A model generated the notes under the pieces. That model did no database searches and was not told the DNA's origin. It was given only the letters and a program-made list of their open reading frames with translations. Position numbers and translations under genes: made by a program. A stretch of 64,000 nt of DNA, taken from Methylibium sp. NZG (GTDB taxonomy: Bacteria > Pseudomonadota > Gammaproteobacteria > Burkholderiales > Burkholderiaceae_C). Shown here one piece after another: positions 28,364 through 36,938 of this stretch. The DNA lies in NCBI GenBank assembly GCA_001263235.1, contig LGRD01000004.1, positions 1 to 64,000 on the forward strand, in the 5' to 3' direction. Positions within the stretch are counted from its first letter, which is position 1. Every line of letters starts with the position of its first letter.

Positions 28364-29641
28364 TCACGCGGCCGCAGCGCGCATCGAAGCCCGCACGATG
28401 TCCATCGCCTCGCCGAACACCGCGTCCGGAATCGTCAGCGGGAACAGGAAGCGCACCACGTTCGCGTTCACGCCGCAGGTCAGCAGGATCAAGTTGCGCT
28501 TGAGCGCCTCGGCCTGCACCTTGCGTGTGAAGTCGGCGTCGGGCGTGTCGGTGCCGGGTCTGTTGAATTCCACCGCCACCATCGCGCCCAAGCCGCGGAT
28601 GTCGGCGATCTGCGGCACCTCGGTGCGCAGGCCGTGCAGCACCGCCTTCAACTCGTCACCCAGGCGCTGGCCGCGTTCGGGCAGCTTCTCTTCAGCCATC
28701 ACCTCGATGACGGCGTGCGCGGCAGCAATCGCCATCGGGTTGCCGGCGTAGGTGCCGCCCAAGCCACCGGCGGCCGGCGCATCCATGATCTCGGCCCGGC
28801 CGGTCACTGCCGACAACGGCAGCCCGGCGGCGAGCGACTTGGCAATCGTCATCAAATCCGGCACGACGCCGAAATGCTCCATCGCGAACATCTTGCCCGT
28901 GCGTCCAAAGCCGGTCTGGATCTCGTCGGCGATCAGCACGATGCCGTGCTCGTCGCACAGCGCACGCAGCCACTTCACCGCCTCAAGCTGGATCACATTG
29001 AAGCCGCCTTCACCCTGCACCGGCTCGAACACGATGGCCGCGACGCGCGTCGGCTCGATGTCGGCCTTGAAGAGGTGGTGCACCGCCTTCTTGACCTCAT
29101 CGAGACTCGCGCAATGGCAAGGGAAGGGCGCGTGGTAGACCTCCGGCGCAAACGGGCCGAAGCCGGCCTTGTACGGCTGCACCTTGCCGGTGAGCGACAC
29201 CGCAAAGAGGCTGCGGCCGTGGAAGGCGCCGCTGAAGGCGATGACGCCTGAGCGCTTCGTGTGCGAGCGCGCGATCTTGATCGCGTTCTCGATCGCCTCG
29301 GCGCCGGTGGAGAACAGCGCGGTCTTCTTGGCGTGGCTGCCCGGCGTCATCGCGTTGAGCTTTTCTGCCAGTGAGATGTAGCCCTCGTACGGCACCACCT
29401 GGTAGCAGGTGTGTGTGAAGCGTTCGAGCTGCGCCTGCAGCGCGGCCACGATCTTCGGGTGGCGGTGGCCGGTGTTCATCACGGCGATGCCGCCGGCAAA
29501 GTCGATGAAGCGTCGGCCCTCGACGTCCCACAACTCCGAGTTCTCGGCGTGGTCGGCGAAGAAGGTGCCCATCACGCCCACACCGCGCGGCGTGGCGGCG
29601 GCCTTGCGGGCCATCAGTTGTTCGTTTTGCGAGTGGTTCAT
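28364..29641 (-). CDS. gabT: 4-aminobutyrate-2-oxoglutarate aminotransferase
   Basis: Class III PLP aminotransferase of 425 residues that converts GABA to succinate semialdehyde, the last nitrogen-removing step of the putrescine route encoded here. Motifs: FIDFAGGIAVMNTGHRHPK, FSTGAEAIENAIKIAR, IADEIQTGFGRTGKMFA and the PLP lysine in TIAKSLAAGLPLSAVTGR. The ATG at 29641 was chosen: it gives the family N-terminus NEQLMARKAAATPRGVG, and the upstream in-frame extension runs into repeat DNA. No gabD is seen in the window; succinate semialdehyde would be oxidised by a gene elsewhere or by PuuC-like enzymes. Confidence 0.93.
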   Translation of the reverse strand: MNHSQNEQLMARKAAATPRGVGVMGTFFADHAENSELWDVEGRRFIDFAGGIAVMNTGHRHPKIVAALQAQLERFTHTCYQVVPYEGYISLAEKLNAMTPGSHAKKTALFSTGAEAIENAIKIARSHTKRSGVIAFSGAFHGRSLFAVSLTGKVQPYKAGFGPFAPEVYHAPFPCHCASLDEVKKAVHHLFKADIEPTRVAAIVFEPVQGEGGFNVIQLEAVKWLRALCDEHGIVLIADEIQTGFGRTGKMFAMEHFGVVPDLMTIAKSLAAGLPLSAVTGRAEIMDAPAAGGLGGTYAGNPMAIAAAHAVIEVMAEEKLPERGQRLGDELKAVLHGLRTEVPQIADIRGLGAMVAVEFNRPGTDTPDADFTRKVQAEALKRNLILLTCGVNANVVRFLFPLTIPDAVFGEAMDIVRASMRAAAA

Positions 29642-29657
29642 GGTGATCTCCTGTATT

Positions 29658-29752
29658 TCCCCCTCTCCCCCTGGGAGAGGGCAGGGGTGAGGGCAACAAC
29701 GGTGGCGCGCGCGGCCCCTCACCCCAACCCTCTCCCCAGAGGGGCGAGGGGG
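29658..29752. repeat. Paired CCCTCACCCC/CCCTCTCCC extragenic repeats, head to head
   Basis: Two copies of a C-rich element lie in opposite orientation (29658-29693 and 29715-29752). They share CCCTCACCCC, CCCTCTCCC and a short GGGGAGAGGG-type return arm. Each can fold alone, and the two can pair with each other. A third copy lies at 38381-38420. This placement between puuC and gabT suggests a genome-wide extragenic repeat rather than a site specific to these genes. Confidence 0.65.
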
Positions 29753-29760
29753 CCAATGCG

Positions 29761-31257
29761 TCAGTTGTCAATGCGCAGCCAGGTCGTCTTCAACTCCGTG
29801 TACTTGTCGAACGCATGCAGCGACTTGTCGCGCCCGTTGCCACTTTGCTTGAAGCCGCCGAAAGGCACGGTGATGTCGTCTTCGTCGTATTGGTTCACGT
29901 GCACCATGCCGGCGCGCAGCGCGCGTGCGACGCGGTGGGCGCGGTTGATGTTGTGGCTCCAGACGCTGGCCTGCAAGCCGTAGGCCGAGTCATTGGCCAT
30001 CGCCACCGCTTCTTCCTCGGTCTTGAAGCGGATCACGCTCATCACCGGGCCGAAGATTTCTTCGCGAGCTATTCGCATGCGGTTGTTCACCCCTTCGAAC
30101 ACCGTGGGCTCGACGAAGTAGCCGCCGGTCTCGGCACGCACACGGCTTCCGCCGACGAGCAACTTGGCGCCCTCGGTGCGGCCAGCGTCGATGTAGCCCA
30201 TCACGGTCTTGAGTTGCGTGTCGTCCACCAGCGCGCCCATCTCGGCCTTGCCGCTCAGTGGGTCGCCCGGCTGGTACTTCGGCGCCTCGGCCGCGACGGT
30301 GGCGAGAAAGGCGTCGGCAATGCTCTCGTGCACGAACACGCGCGAAGGCGCGTTGCAACTTTCGCCCTGGTTGAAGAACATGCTCCCGGCCACCGTCTTG
30401 GCGGCGCGCGCGATGTCGTCGAAGTCGGGAAACACGATGAACGCCGACTTGCCGCCGAGCTCGTTGTAGACGCGCTTCAAGTTGCTGCGGCCCGCGTACT
30501 CGAGCATCTTGCGGCCGACGCGCGTGCTGCCAGTGAAGCCGACCGCATCCACGTCCATGTGCAGCGCCAGCGCCTCGCCGGCCTCGCCGCCGTGGCCGGG
30601 CACGACGTTGAACACGCCCTCGGGCAGGCCGGCTTCCATCGCCAGCTCGGCCAGGCGCAAGGCGGTCAGCGGCGACTTCTCGCTCGGCTTGAGCACGACC
30701 GAGTTGCCCGCCGCCAGCGCCGGCCCGAGCTTCCAGGCGGCCATGATCATCGGGTAGTTCCAGGGCACGACGGCGCCGATCACGCCCATCGGCTCGCGCG
30801 TGATGAGCGCCAGCGCGTTCGGGCCGGTGGGGGCGATCTCGTCGTAGACCTTGTCCACCGCTTCGGCGTACCACGCGATGCAGCGCGCCGTGGCCGGCAC
30901 GTCTACGCCCAAGCTGTACTGCACGGGCTTGCCCATGTCGAGCGTTTCGAGCAGCGCGAGCTGTTCCTTGGCCGCGAGGATCTTGTCGGCAAACTTGAGC
31001 AGCACCTTCTTGCGTGCAGCGGGCGACTTGCGGGCCCACCGGCCGTCGTCGAACGCGGCTCGGGCGGAGGCGACGGCGGCGTCGATGTCGGCCGCCTGGC
31101 CACGCGCCACTTGTGCGATGGTGCGGCCGTCGATCGGCGAGACGCAGGCAAAGGTCTCGCGGCTCGCGCTCGCTTGACGTTGACCGGCGATGAACATGCG
31201 GCCGTCGGGTTGGAGGGCAGCGGCCGAGGCGTGCCAGTCGATGGTCGGTGAACTCAT
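29761..31257 (-). CDS. puuC: Gamma-glutamyl-gamma-aminobutyraldehyde dehydrogenase
   Basis: NAD(P)-dependent aldehyde dehydrogenase of 498 residues, third step of the Puu pathway. Visible are PWNYPMIMAAWKLGPALAAG, GFTGSTRVGRKM for cofactor binding, the catalytic Glu in VYNELGGKSAFIVF and Cys (about residue 301) in FFNQGESCNAPSRV, and the C-terminal DITVPFGGFKQSGNGRDKS that marks the PuuC/AldH subgroup. The ATG at 31257 is taken as the start. It lies downstream of the DUF3138 gene and upstream of gabT on the same strand. It can probably also oxidise other aminoaldehydes. Confidence 0.9.
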   Translation of the reverse strand: MSSPTIDWHASAAALQPDGRMFIAGQRQASASRETFACVSPIDGRTIAQVARGQAADIDAAVASARAAFDDGRWARKSPAARKKVLLKFADKILAAKEQLALLETLDMGKPVQYSLGVDVPATARCIAWYAEAVDKVYDEIAPTGPNALALITREPMGVIGAVVPWNYPMIMAAWKLGPALAAGNSVVLKPSEKSPLTALRLAELAMEAGLPEGVFNVVPGHGGEAGEALALHMDVDAVGFTGSTRVGRKMLEYAGRSNLKRVYNELGGKSAFIVFPDFDDIARAAKTVAGSMFFNQGESCNAPSRVFVHESIADAFLATVAAEAPKYQPGDPLSGKAEMGALVDDTQLKTVMGYIDAGRTEGAKLLVGGSRVRAETGGYFVEPTVFEGVNNRMRIAREEIFGPVMSVIRFKTEEEAVAMANDSAYGLQASVWSHNINRAHRVARALRAGMVHVNQYDEDDITVPFGGFKQSGNGRDKSLHAFDKYTELKTTWLRIDN

Positions 31258-31324
31258 GGTCGGTCCTTCAAAAGTGATGATGGCGCAGTGCTTGCGCACG
31301 CGCCACCGACTGTGTCACGTTGTC

Positions 31325-31350
31325 CGGCCCGGCGGTGTGCCGCCGGGCCG
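31325..31350. terminator. Strong GC hairpin after the DUF3138 gene
   Basis: CGGCCCGGCGG and CCGCCGGGCCG form a perfect 11-base stem with a 4-base loop, 12 bases after the DUF3138 stop on the minus strand. No U-run follows, so it may be a weak or Rho-assisted terminator, or a 3'-stabilising stem separating pot/DUF3138 transcripts from puuC-gabT. Confidence 0.55.
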
Positions 31351-31361
31351 TGCCCGGGGCA

Positions 31362-32747
31362 TCAGAAGAACACGAGCATCGAAGCGCCGAGCAGGTGGTT
31401 CGACTTGCGGAAGCTGCTGCCGCCACCGGCCTCGAACACCGGCAGGCTCGCACGATCCATGCGGTACTCGGCCTTGAACGTGGTGTTCAGGTTGTACAGG
31501 TACTGCAACCCGAGCGACAGCGCAAACTTGTTGGCGCCGATCTCCGGGTCGCCCAAGGTGTCGGGTCCAATGCCGTTGCGACCATCGGCAAACGTGTAGC
31601 CCAGCAAGCCGCCGCCGTTCTTCTTGTTGTTCAGGAAGTCGGCCCGGGCGATGCCCTCCAGCCGCGGCATGAACTTGTACGCGCCGAGCGCCGAGACGCC
31701 CCACCACCGGCTGTTGCGCAACTCGCCGCTGGTCGGGTCGGCGGTGACGGCGGCGTTCTTTTGCGTGCCGATGCTGAACTGGCCTTGCACCGTCAGGTCG
31801 CCGCGGATGAAGTAGCCGTCGACTTCGAACAGGTGCAGCGCCGTGTCGCGCAGGCTATAGGGTTCGAGCGTGACCGGGTTACCCACACCGTCGTCGGCGC
31901 GGAGGTTGGCGGCCTTGCCGTGCACGCCCGCAAAGCCGAAGCCCTGGTACTCGCCACGCGAGTAGTCGACGCGGTAGGCGAACACGGGCGTCTTCTCGCC
32001 AGCGGCGCGCTTGGAGGCGTTCATGTTGGCCACGACGCCCTTCACGATCCACTTGCCGCGCGTCACCTCCAGGCCCGCGCCGGTGTAGGCGGTGGGCAGC
32101 GTGAAGTCGAACAGCAGGTTGTGCGTGATCAGCTTGTTCAGCGTGGGCTGCAAGAACTCGTAGCCCGACCAGTCGGGGATCTGGCCCGCGATCAGTCGCG
32201 TCTGCAAGTCGGTCAACGGCACGGAGACGCTCGCCTCGTGCACCATCGACTGCCCATCGAACACCGCGCCGACGCCACGGTTGGGCGCCAGCGTCAGCCG
32301 CCAGCGGGTGCCGCCTTCCATTTCTTTTTGGAAGTCGATCATCGCCATGCCGAAGTACGAGTTGTCGTAGTTGTAGCCGTCGTCACCCACTGCATTCAGG
32401 AACTGGAAGCCGCCGCGACTCTGGTTGCGGTTGTAGATGTAGGTCGGGTCCATCTGGCCGCTGATCTTCAGACCCTTGAAGCCTTGCGCCTCGAAGTTGT
32501 CTTCGATCGACTCGGTCTTCACGCGGATGCGGTTTTGCTCGGCCGCCTGCTCAGGCGTCATGCCCCACTGCTTGTCGGCGGGCTTGGCTGCGGCATCAGC
32601 GGCCTTGAGCTTCTCTTCGAGCTGGCCGATGCGGTCCTTCAGCGCCTTCAGCTCATTGGCCAGATCGGCGCTGGACTGGGCCACGGCCAGCGTTGGGAAG
32701 GCGGCTGCGAGCGCCAGGGCGAGGGCGGTGGGTTGCCAGAGTCTCAT
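31362..32747 (-). CDS. DUF3138-family outer-membrane channel-like protein
   Basis: A 461-residue exported protein. The signal peptide ends at TLAVAQ (about residue 24), a short coiled coil follows (ELKALKDRIGQLEEKLKAAD, about 31-50), and then comes a long beta-rich region with alternating aromatic residues. It ends in Phe (LLGASMLVFF), a typical outer-membrane barrel signature. DUF3138 has no assigned function that I know of. It sits directly downstream of potI (38 bases between the stop and its start), inside the polyamine transport and catabolism cluster, so an outer-membrane porin for cationic amines is a reasonable inference. Confidence 0.8.
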   Translation of the reverse strand: MRLWQPTALALALAAAFPTLAVAQSSADLANELKALKDRIGQLEEKLKAADAAAKPADKQWGMTPEQAAEQNRIRVKTESIEDNFEAQGFKGLKISGQMDPTYIYNRNQSRGGFQFLNAVGDDGYNYDNSYFGMAMIDFQKEMEGGTRWRLTLAPNRGVGAVFDGQSMVHEASVSVPLTDLQTRLIAGQIPDWSGYEFLQPTLNKLITHNLLFDFTLPTAYTGAGLEVTRGKWIVKGVVANMNASKRAAGEKTPVFAYRVDYSRGEYQGFGFAGVHGKAANLRADDGVGNPVTLEPYSLRDTALHLFEVDGYFIRGDLTVQGQFSIGTQKNAAVTADPTSGELRNSRWWGVSALGAYKFMPRLEGIARADFLNNKKNGGGLLGYTFADGRNGIGPDTLGDPEIGANKFALSLGLQYLYNLNTTFKAEYRMDRASLPVFEAGGGSSFRKSNHLLGASMLVFF

Positions 32748-32785
32748 CGGTCATCTCCTTCTGTGGATGTGGATTCTTTGAAAAA

Positions 32786-33622
32786 CTACGCGCCGATCCT
32801 GTTGGCATCGGCAACTTCGCGGGCGCGGTTGCGCTCGGCACGGGCGATGAAGTAACTCGCTGCGATCACGCCAATGGCCACCAGCACCACCGTCACGGTG
32901 GCGACGGCGTTGACGCTCGGGTTCAGGCCCAGCCGCGCGCGCGAGAAGATCACCAGCGGCATCGTCGTCGAACCTGGGCCCGACAGAAAGGCCGACAGCA
33001 CCACGTCGTCGAGCGACAGCGTGAAGGTCAGCAGCCAGGCCGACAGCAGTGCCTGCGAGATGATCGGCAGCGTGACCAACGTGAACACCTGCCACGGCCG
33101 CGCGCCCAGGTCCATCGCGGCTTCTTCGAGTTGGGGGTTCAGGTCTTGCAGCCGCGCCTGCACCACCACGGTGGCGTAGGCCATGCCCAGCAGCAGGTGA
33201 CCGAGCCAGATGGTCAGCACACCGCGCTCGGGGAAGCCCAGCGCGCGCTGGATCGACACCAACAGGAGCAGCAGCGACAAGCCGACGATCACTTCGGGCA
33301 TGACCAACGGCGCGTTGACCATGCCGCTGAACAGCGTGCGGCCGGTGAAGCGCTTGTACTTGACGAGCGCGAATGCCGCCAGCGTGCCCAGCACCACCGA
33401 ACCGCAGGCAGTGAAGAAGGCGATCTTGAGCGACAACCACAGTGCGCCGAGCATCTCGCGGTCGTTGGCCAGCGCCACGTACCACTTGAAGGTGAAGCCG
33501 CGCCAGACGTTCGGTATCTGCGAGTCGTTGAACGAGTAGACGACCAGCGCGACGATCGGCAGGTACAGAAACGCATAACCCAGCGACAGCCAGCCCCGCC
33601 CGAAGTAGCGACCCAAATTCAT
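32786..33622 (-). CDS. potI: Putrescine ABC transporter permease PotI
   Basis: Inner-membrane permease of 278 residues with six hydrophobic segments. The start SLGYAFLYLPIVALVVYSFNDS and the coupling loop EEAAMDLGARPWQVFTLVTLPII are characteristic of PotI/PotC. DVVLSAFLSGPGSTTMPLVIFSR near the C-terminus is a family mark for polyamine permeases. Its ATG overlaps the potH stop (ATGA). It acts with PotH, the PotG ATPase and PotF. Confidence 0.94.
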   Translation of the reverse strand: MNLGRYFGRGWLSLGYAFLYLPIVALVVYSFNDSQIPNVWRGFTFKWYVALANDREMLGALWLSLKIAFFTACGSVVLGTLAAFALVKYKRFTGRTLFSGMVNAPLVMPEVIVGLSLLLLLVSIQRALGFPERGVLTIWLGHLLLGMAYATVVVQARLQDLNPQLEEAAMDLGARPWQVFTLVTLPIISQALLSAWLLTFTLSLDDVVLSAFLSGPGSTTMPLVIFSRARLGLNPSVNAVATVTVVLVAIGVIAASYFIARAERNRAREVADANRIGA

Positions 33623-34551
33623 CCCCGCTTCTCCGTCGATTCGGCCTGGTACTTATTGAAGATCGCCAGCGGCACGATGATCAGCAGCACCATCACCACG
33701 GCCACGGTCGAGGCCATCGGCCAGTCGTTGTTGCTGAAGAACTCGTCCCACAGCACGCGGCCGATCATCAGCGTCTGCGGACCGCCCAGCAGCTCGGGGA
33801 TCACGAATTCGCCGACGCAGGGAATGAACACCAGCATCGAGCCGGCGATGATGCCGGCCTTGGACAGCGGCACGGTGATCTTCCAGAACGCGACCCAGGG
33901 CGTTGCGCCCAGGTCTTGCGCCGCTTCGAGCAGACGCAGGTCCATCTTGGCGAGGTTGGAGTACAGCGGCAGGATCATGAAGGGCAGGTACGTGTACGTC
34001 ATGCCCAGCACGAGCGAGAAGGGCGTGTTCATCAGTTGGCCCGGCGCAGGAATGAGCCCCGTCGCGTACAGCAACTGGTCGAGCCCGACCGCGCTGATGG
34101 CGTCAGCCGCCCAGCCGTTGTCGCTCAGCAACCCCTTCCACGCATAGACGCGAAGCAGGAACGAGGTCCAGAAAGGCAGCATCACCAACATCAGCAACGC
34201 AGGCTGTACGGTGGCCTTGGCGCGCGCCATGAAGTAGGCAAACGGGTAGCCGATGAACAGGCACAGGATGGTCGTGACGGCGGCGTAGCGCAGGCTCGAC
34301 AGATACGTCTTGACGTACAGGTCGTCCTCGCTGAGGAAGATGTAGTTGCTCAACTTCAGGCTCAGCGCGAGCACGCCGTCCTTGTAGGTGAGCACGTCCT
34401 TGAAGGTCACGTTCTCCATCTCCGACACGCTGATCTTCAGCACGATCAGAAACGGCAACATGAAGAACAGCAGCAGCCAGAAATACGGGATGCCGATCAC
34501 GGCCGTGCGGCCGCGCCAGAGCGTTGCAAACCAGCGCGCGATGCGGCTCAT
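33619..34551 (-). CDS. potH: Putrescine ABC transporter permease PotH
   Basis: Inner-membrane permease of 310 residues with six hydrophobic segments: IPYFWLLLFFMLPFLIVLKIS first, then a long periplasmic loop, and the coupling loop EAAQDLGATPWVAFWKITVPLSKAG. CVGEFVIPELLGGPQTLMIG is typical of PotH/PotB. The start at 34551 is chosen because it overlaps the potG stop and gives a family N-terminus; an upstream extension would lie inside potG. It pairs with PotI. Confidence 0.94.
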   Translation of the reverse strand: MSRIARWFATLWRGRTAVIGIPYFWLLLFFMLPFLIVLKISVSEMENVTFKDVLTYKDGVLALSLKLSNYIFLSEDDLYVKTYLSSLRYAAVTTILCLFIGYPFAYFMARAKATVQPALLMLVMLPFWTSFLLRVYAWKGLLSDNGWAADAISAVGLDQLLYATGLIPAPGQLMNTPFSLVLGMTYTYLPFMILPLYSNLAKMDLRLLEAAQDLGATPWVAFWKITVPLSKAGIIAGSMLVFIPCVGEFVIPELLGGPQTLMIGRVLWDEFFSNNDWPMASTVAVVMVLLIIVPLAIFNKYQAESTEKRG

Positions 34552-35657
34552 TGGGTGAGCACCACCTGCGACCAGCCGTCCCAATGCGCCCACGCCTCGT
34601 CACCCCAGGTCAGCCGGTCTTCGGGGTGGCGGTCGGTGTTGGCCTGGCTGACCTTGAGCGCGGCGCCGCTGGGCAAGGTGAGGTGCAGCACCGTGAAGCT
34701 GCCGAAGTACGAGATTTCCTTGACGCGGCCCTTCACCGCGTTGACCGAGGTGTCCGCCGGTGCTTGGCGAGAGACCCTGATTTTCTCGGGCCGCAACGCC
34801 ACGGTCACCGGCATGCCTTGCGTGCCGGTGATGCCGTGGCCGATGTAGTGCTTCACGTCGGCGCAACCGATCTCGCAATGCGCCTCGGCATCCACATCGA
34901 GCGTGCCGTCCATCAGGTTCACGTTGCCGATGAAGTCGGCCACGAAGCGCGACGACGGCGTCTCGTAGATGTCGGCCGGCGCGCCCACCTGCAGGAAGCG
35001 GCCCTCGCTCATGATCGCAATGCGCGAGGCCATCGTCATCGCTTCTTCCTGGTCGTGCGTGACCATCACGCAGGTGACGCCGACCTTCTCGATGATGTTG
35101 ACCAGCTCGATCTGCGTTTCTTCACGCAGCTTCTTGTCGAGCGCGCCGAGCGGCTCATCGAGCAGCAGCAATTGGGGCTTCTTGGCCAGGCTGCGCGCCA
35201 GCGCCACACGCTGCTGCTGACCGCCCGAGAGCTGGTGCGGCTTGCGCTTGGCGAACTTGCCGAGCTGAACCAGTTTGAGCATTTCCTCGACACGCGCGGC
35301 CACCTCGTCCTTGCTCATGCCGCTGCGGCGTGGGCCAAAGGCCACGTTGTCCCACACCGTCATGTGCGGGAACAGCGCATAGCTCTGGAACATCATGTTC
35401 ATCGGGGCCTCGTAGGGCGGCATGCCCGCGAGGTCTTGCCCGTTCAACAAGATCTGCCCTGAAGTCGGCGTCTCGAAGCCCGCCAGCATGCGCAGCAGCG
35501 TCGATTTGCCGCAACCCGACGAGCCGAGCAGCGCGAAGATCTCGCCCTTGGCGATGTCCAGGCTGACGTTGTTGACCGCCTTGTAGCCGCTGAAGTCCTT
35601 GGTGACGTTGCGGATCTGCAGGAACGTCGATGGGTCGCTCGGGGCGGGGCTGCTCAT
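34548..35657 (-). CDS. potG: Putrescine ABC transporter ATPase PotG
   Basis: Cytoplasmic ATPase of 369 residues. Walker A is GSSGCGKST (about 44-52), the signature is LSGGQQQRVALARSL, Walker B is LLLLDEPLGALD, and the switch His is in MVTHDQEEAM. A C-terminal TOBE regulatory domain (about 260-365) is present, as in PotG/PotA. It overlaps potH by four bases. Together with PotF and PotHI it forms a complete putrescine importer. Confidence 0.94.
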   Translation of the reverse strand: MSSPAPSDPSTFLQIRNVTKDFSGYKAVNNVSLDIAKGEIFALLGSSGCGKSTLLRMLAGFETPTSGQILLNGQDLAGMPPYEAPMNMMFQSYALFPHMTVWDNVAFGPRRSGMSKDEVAARVEEMLKLVQLGKFAKRKPHQLSGGQQQRVALARSLAKKPQLLLLDEPLGALDKKLREETQIELVNIIEKVGVTCVMVTHDQEEAMTMASRIAIMSEGRFLQVGAPADIYETPSSRFVADFIGNVNLMDGTLDVDAEAHCEIGCADVKHYIGHGITGTQGMPVTVALRPEKIRVSRQAPADTSVNAVKGRVKEISYFGSFTVLHLTLPSGAALKVSQANTDRHPEDRLTWGDEAWAHWDGWSQVVLTQ

Positions 35658-35682
35658 GGGCGGCTGGCGTCGGCGAACGTGG

Positions 35683-36804
35683 TCAGAGCCCGGTCTTGAA
35701 GCCGGTGTAGGTGCGCGTCATGAGCCGGCGCAGGTCGTTGCCGAGCGAATCGGGCGCGACCATCTTCTTCATGTCGGCATCGCTCGGAAACACCGTAGGG
35801 TTGTTGGCGACCTCCGGCTTGATGAACTTGCGCGACTCCTTGTTCGGGTTGGCATAGAACACCTTGTTGGTGATGCTCGCATGCACCTCGGGCCGCAGGA
35901 TGTAGTTGATGAACTTGTGCGCATTGCCCGGGTGCTCGGCGTCGGCCGGGATGACCATCACGTCGAAGAACAGCAGGCCGCCGGAACTCGGGATCAGCGC
36001 CTCGATCTTCTGCCCGGTCTTGCCGTCGATGGCGCGCTGGCGGGCGATGTTGATGTCGCCCGACCAGCCGAGCGCCAGGCAGATCGAGCCGTTGGCCATG
36101 TCGTTGATGTAGCCCGACGAGCTGAACAAGGTGACATGCGGCCGGATCGACTTCAGCAGCGCGCCGGCCTGGGCGTAGTCGGCCGAGTTCTTGCTGAACG
36201 ACGGCTTGCCGAGGTAGTGCAGCGCGGCTGGCACGACCTCGCTCGCCGAGTCGAGGAAGGATACGCCGCAGGACTTCAGCTTGGAGATGTACTCGGGCTT
36301 GAACACGAGGTCCCAGGCGTTGGCGGGCATCGGCATGCTGCCAAGGGCGGCCTTGACCTTGTCGACATTGATGCCGACGGTGGTGAACCCCCACAGCCAG
36401 TTGACCATGAACTGGTTGCCGGGGTCGAGCTTGGCGAGCTGCTCCTGGATCGCGGGGTCGAGGTTTTTCAGGTTCGGCAACTGTGCCTTGTCGAGCTTGC
36501 GCAGCAGCCCGCCGTCGGCCTGCAGCTTGGCCCAGTTGCTGGAGGGCACGACGATGTCGTAGCCCGTCTTGCCCGCCACCAGCTTGGCGTGCACGATTTC
36601 GTTGTTGTCGAAGTTGTCGTAGCGGACCTTGATACCTGTCTCTTTCTCGAAATTCCTGATCGTGTCTTCGGCGATGTAGTCGGACCAGTTGTAGACGTTC
36701 AGCACCTTCTCTTCCTCTTGCGCGGCGGCCGGGCCGGCCCACAGCAGGCCGACGGCGGCGGTCAGGGAAGCGATCGAGGTCCAGGTGCTGAACATGCGTT
36801 TCAT
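35683..36804 (-). CDS. potF: Putrescine-binding periplasmic protein PotF
   Basis: Substrate-binding protein of 373 residues: signal peptide (about 1-27, ending AGPAAAQ), then the PotF/PotD start EKVLNVYNWSDYIAEDTIRNFEKETGIKV. Binding-pocket aromatic and acidic residues occur in NWLWGFTTVGIN, LDSASEVVPAALHYLG and LGWSGDINIARQRA. The ATG at 36804 was chosen. It is the first gene of the potFGHI series, 25 bases before potG. A spermidine-preferring paralogue cannot be excluded, but the Puu context favours putrescine. Confidence 0.93.
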   Translation of the reverse strand: MKRMFSTWTSIASLTAAVGLLWAGPAAAQEEEKVLNVYNWSDYIAEDTIRNFEKETGIKVRYDNFDNNEIVHAKLVAGKTGYDIVVPSSNWAKLQADGGLLRKLDKAQLPNLKNLDPAIQEQLAKLDPGNQFMVNWLWGFTTVGINVDKVKAALGSMPMPANAWDLVFKPEYISKLKSCGVSFLDSASEVVPAALHYLGKPSFSKNSADYAQAGALLKSIRPHVTLFSSSGYINDMANGSICLALGWSGDINIARQRAIDGKTGQKIEALIPSSGGLLFFDVMVIPADAEHPGNAHKFINYILRPEVHASITNKVFYANPNKESRKFIKPEVANNPTVFPSDADMKKMVAPDSLGNDLRRLMTRTYTGFKTGL

Positions 36805-36938
36805 GAGCAATTCCTTCGTGGCGAGTTATCGAGAAAAACAATCGAGTGGCGACAAGTCGGGGGAGAGTCTAGTCAGCCAAAAGGCGTCTTGACCCTCTCG
36901 CAAACCCCGTGCCAGCCGGGGGAACTTGACCACTGGCG

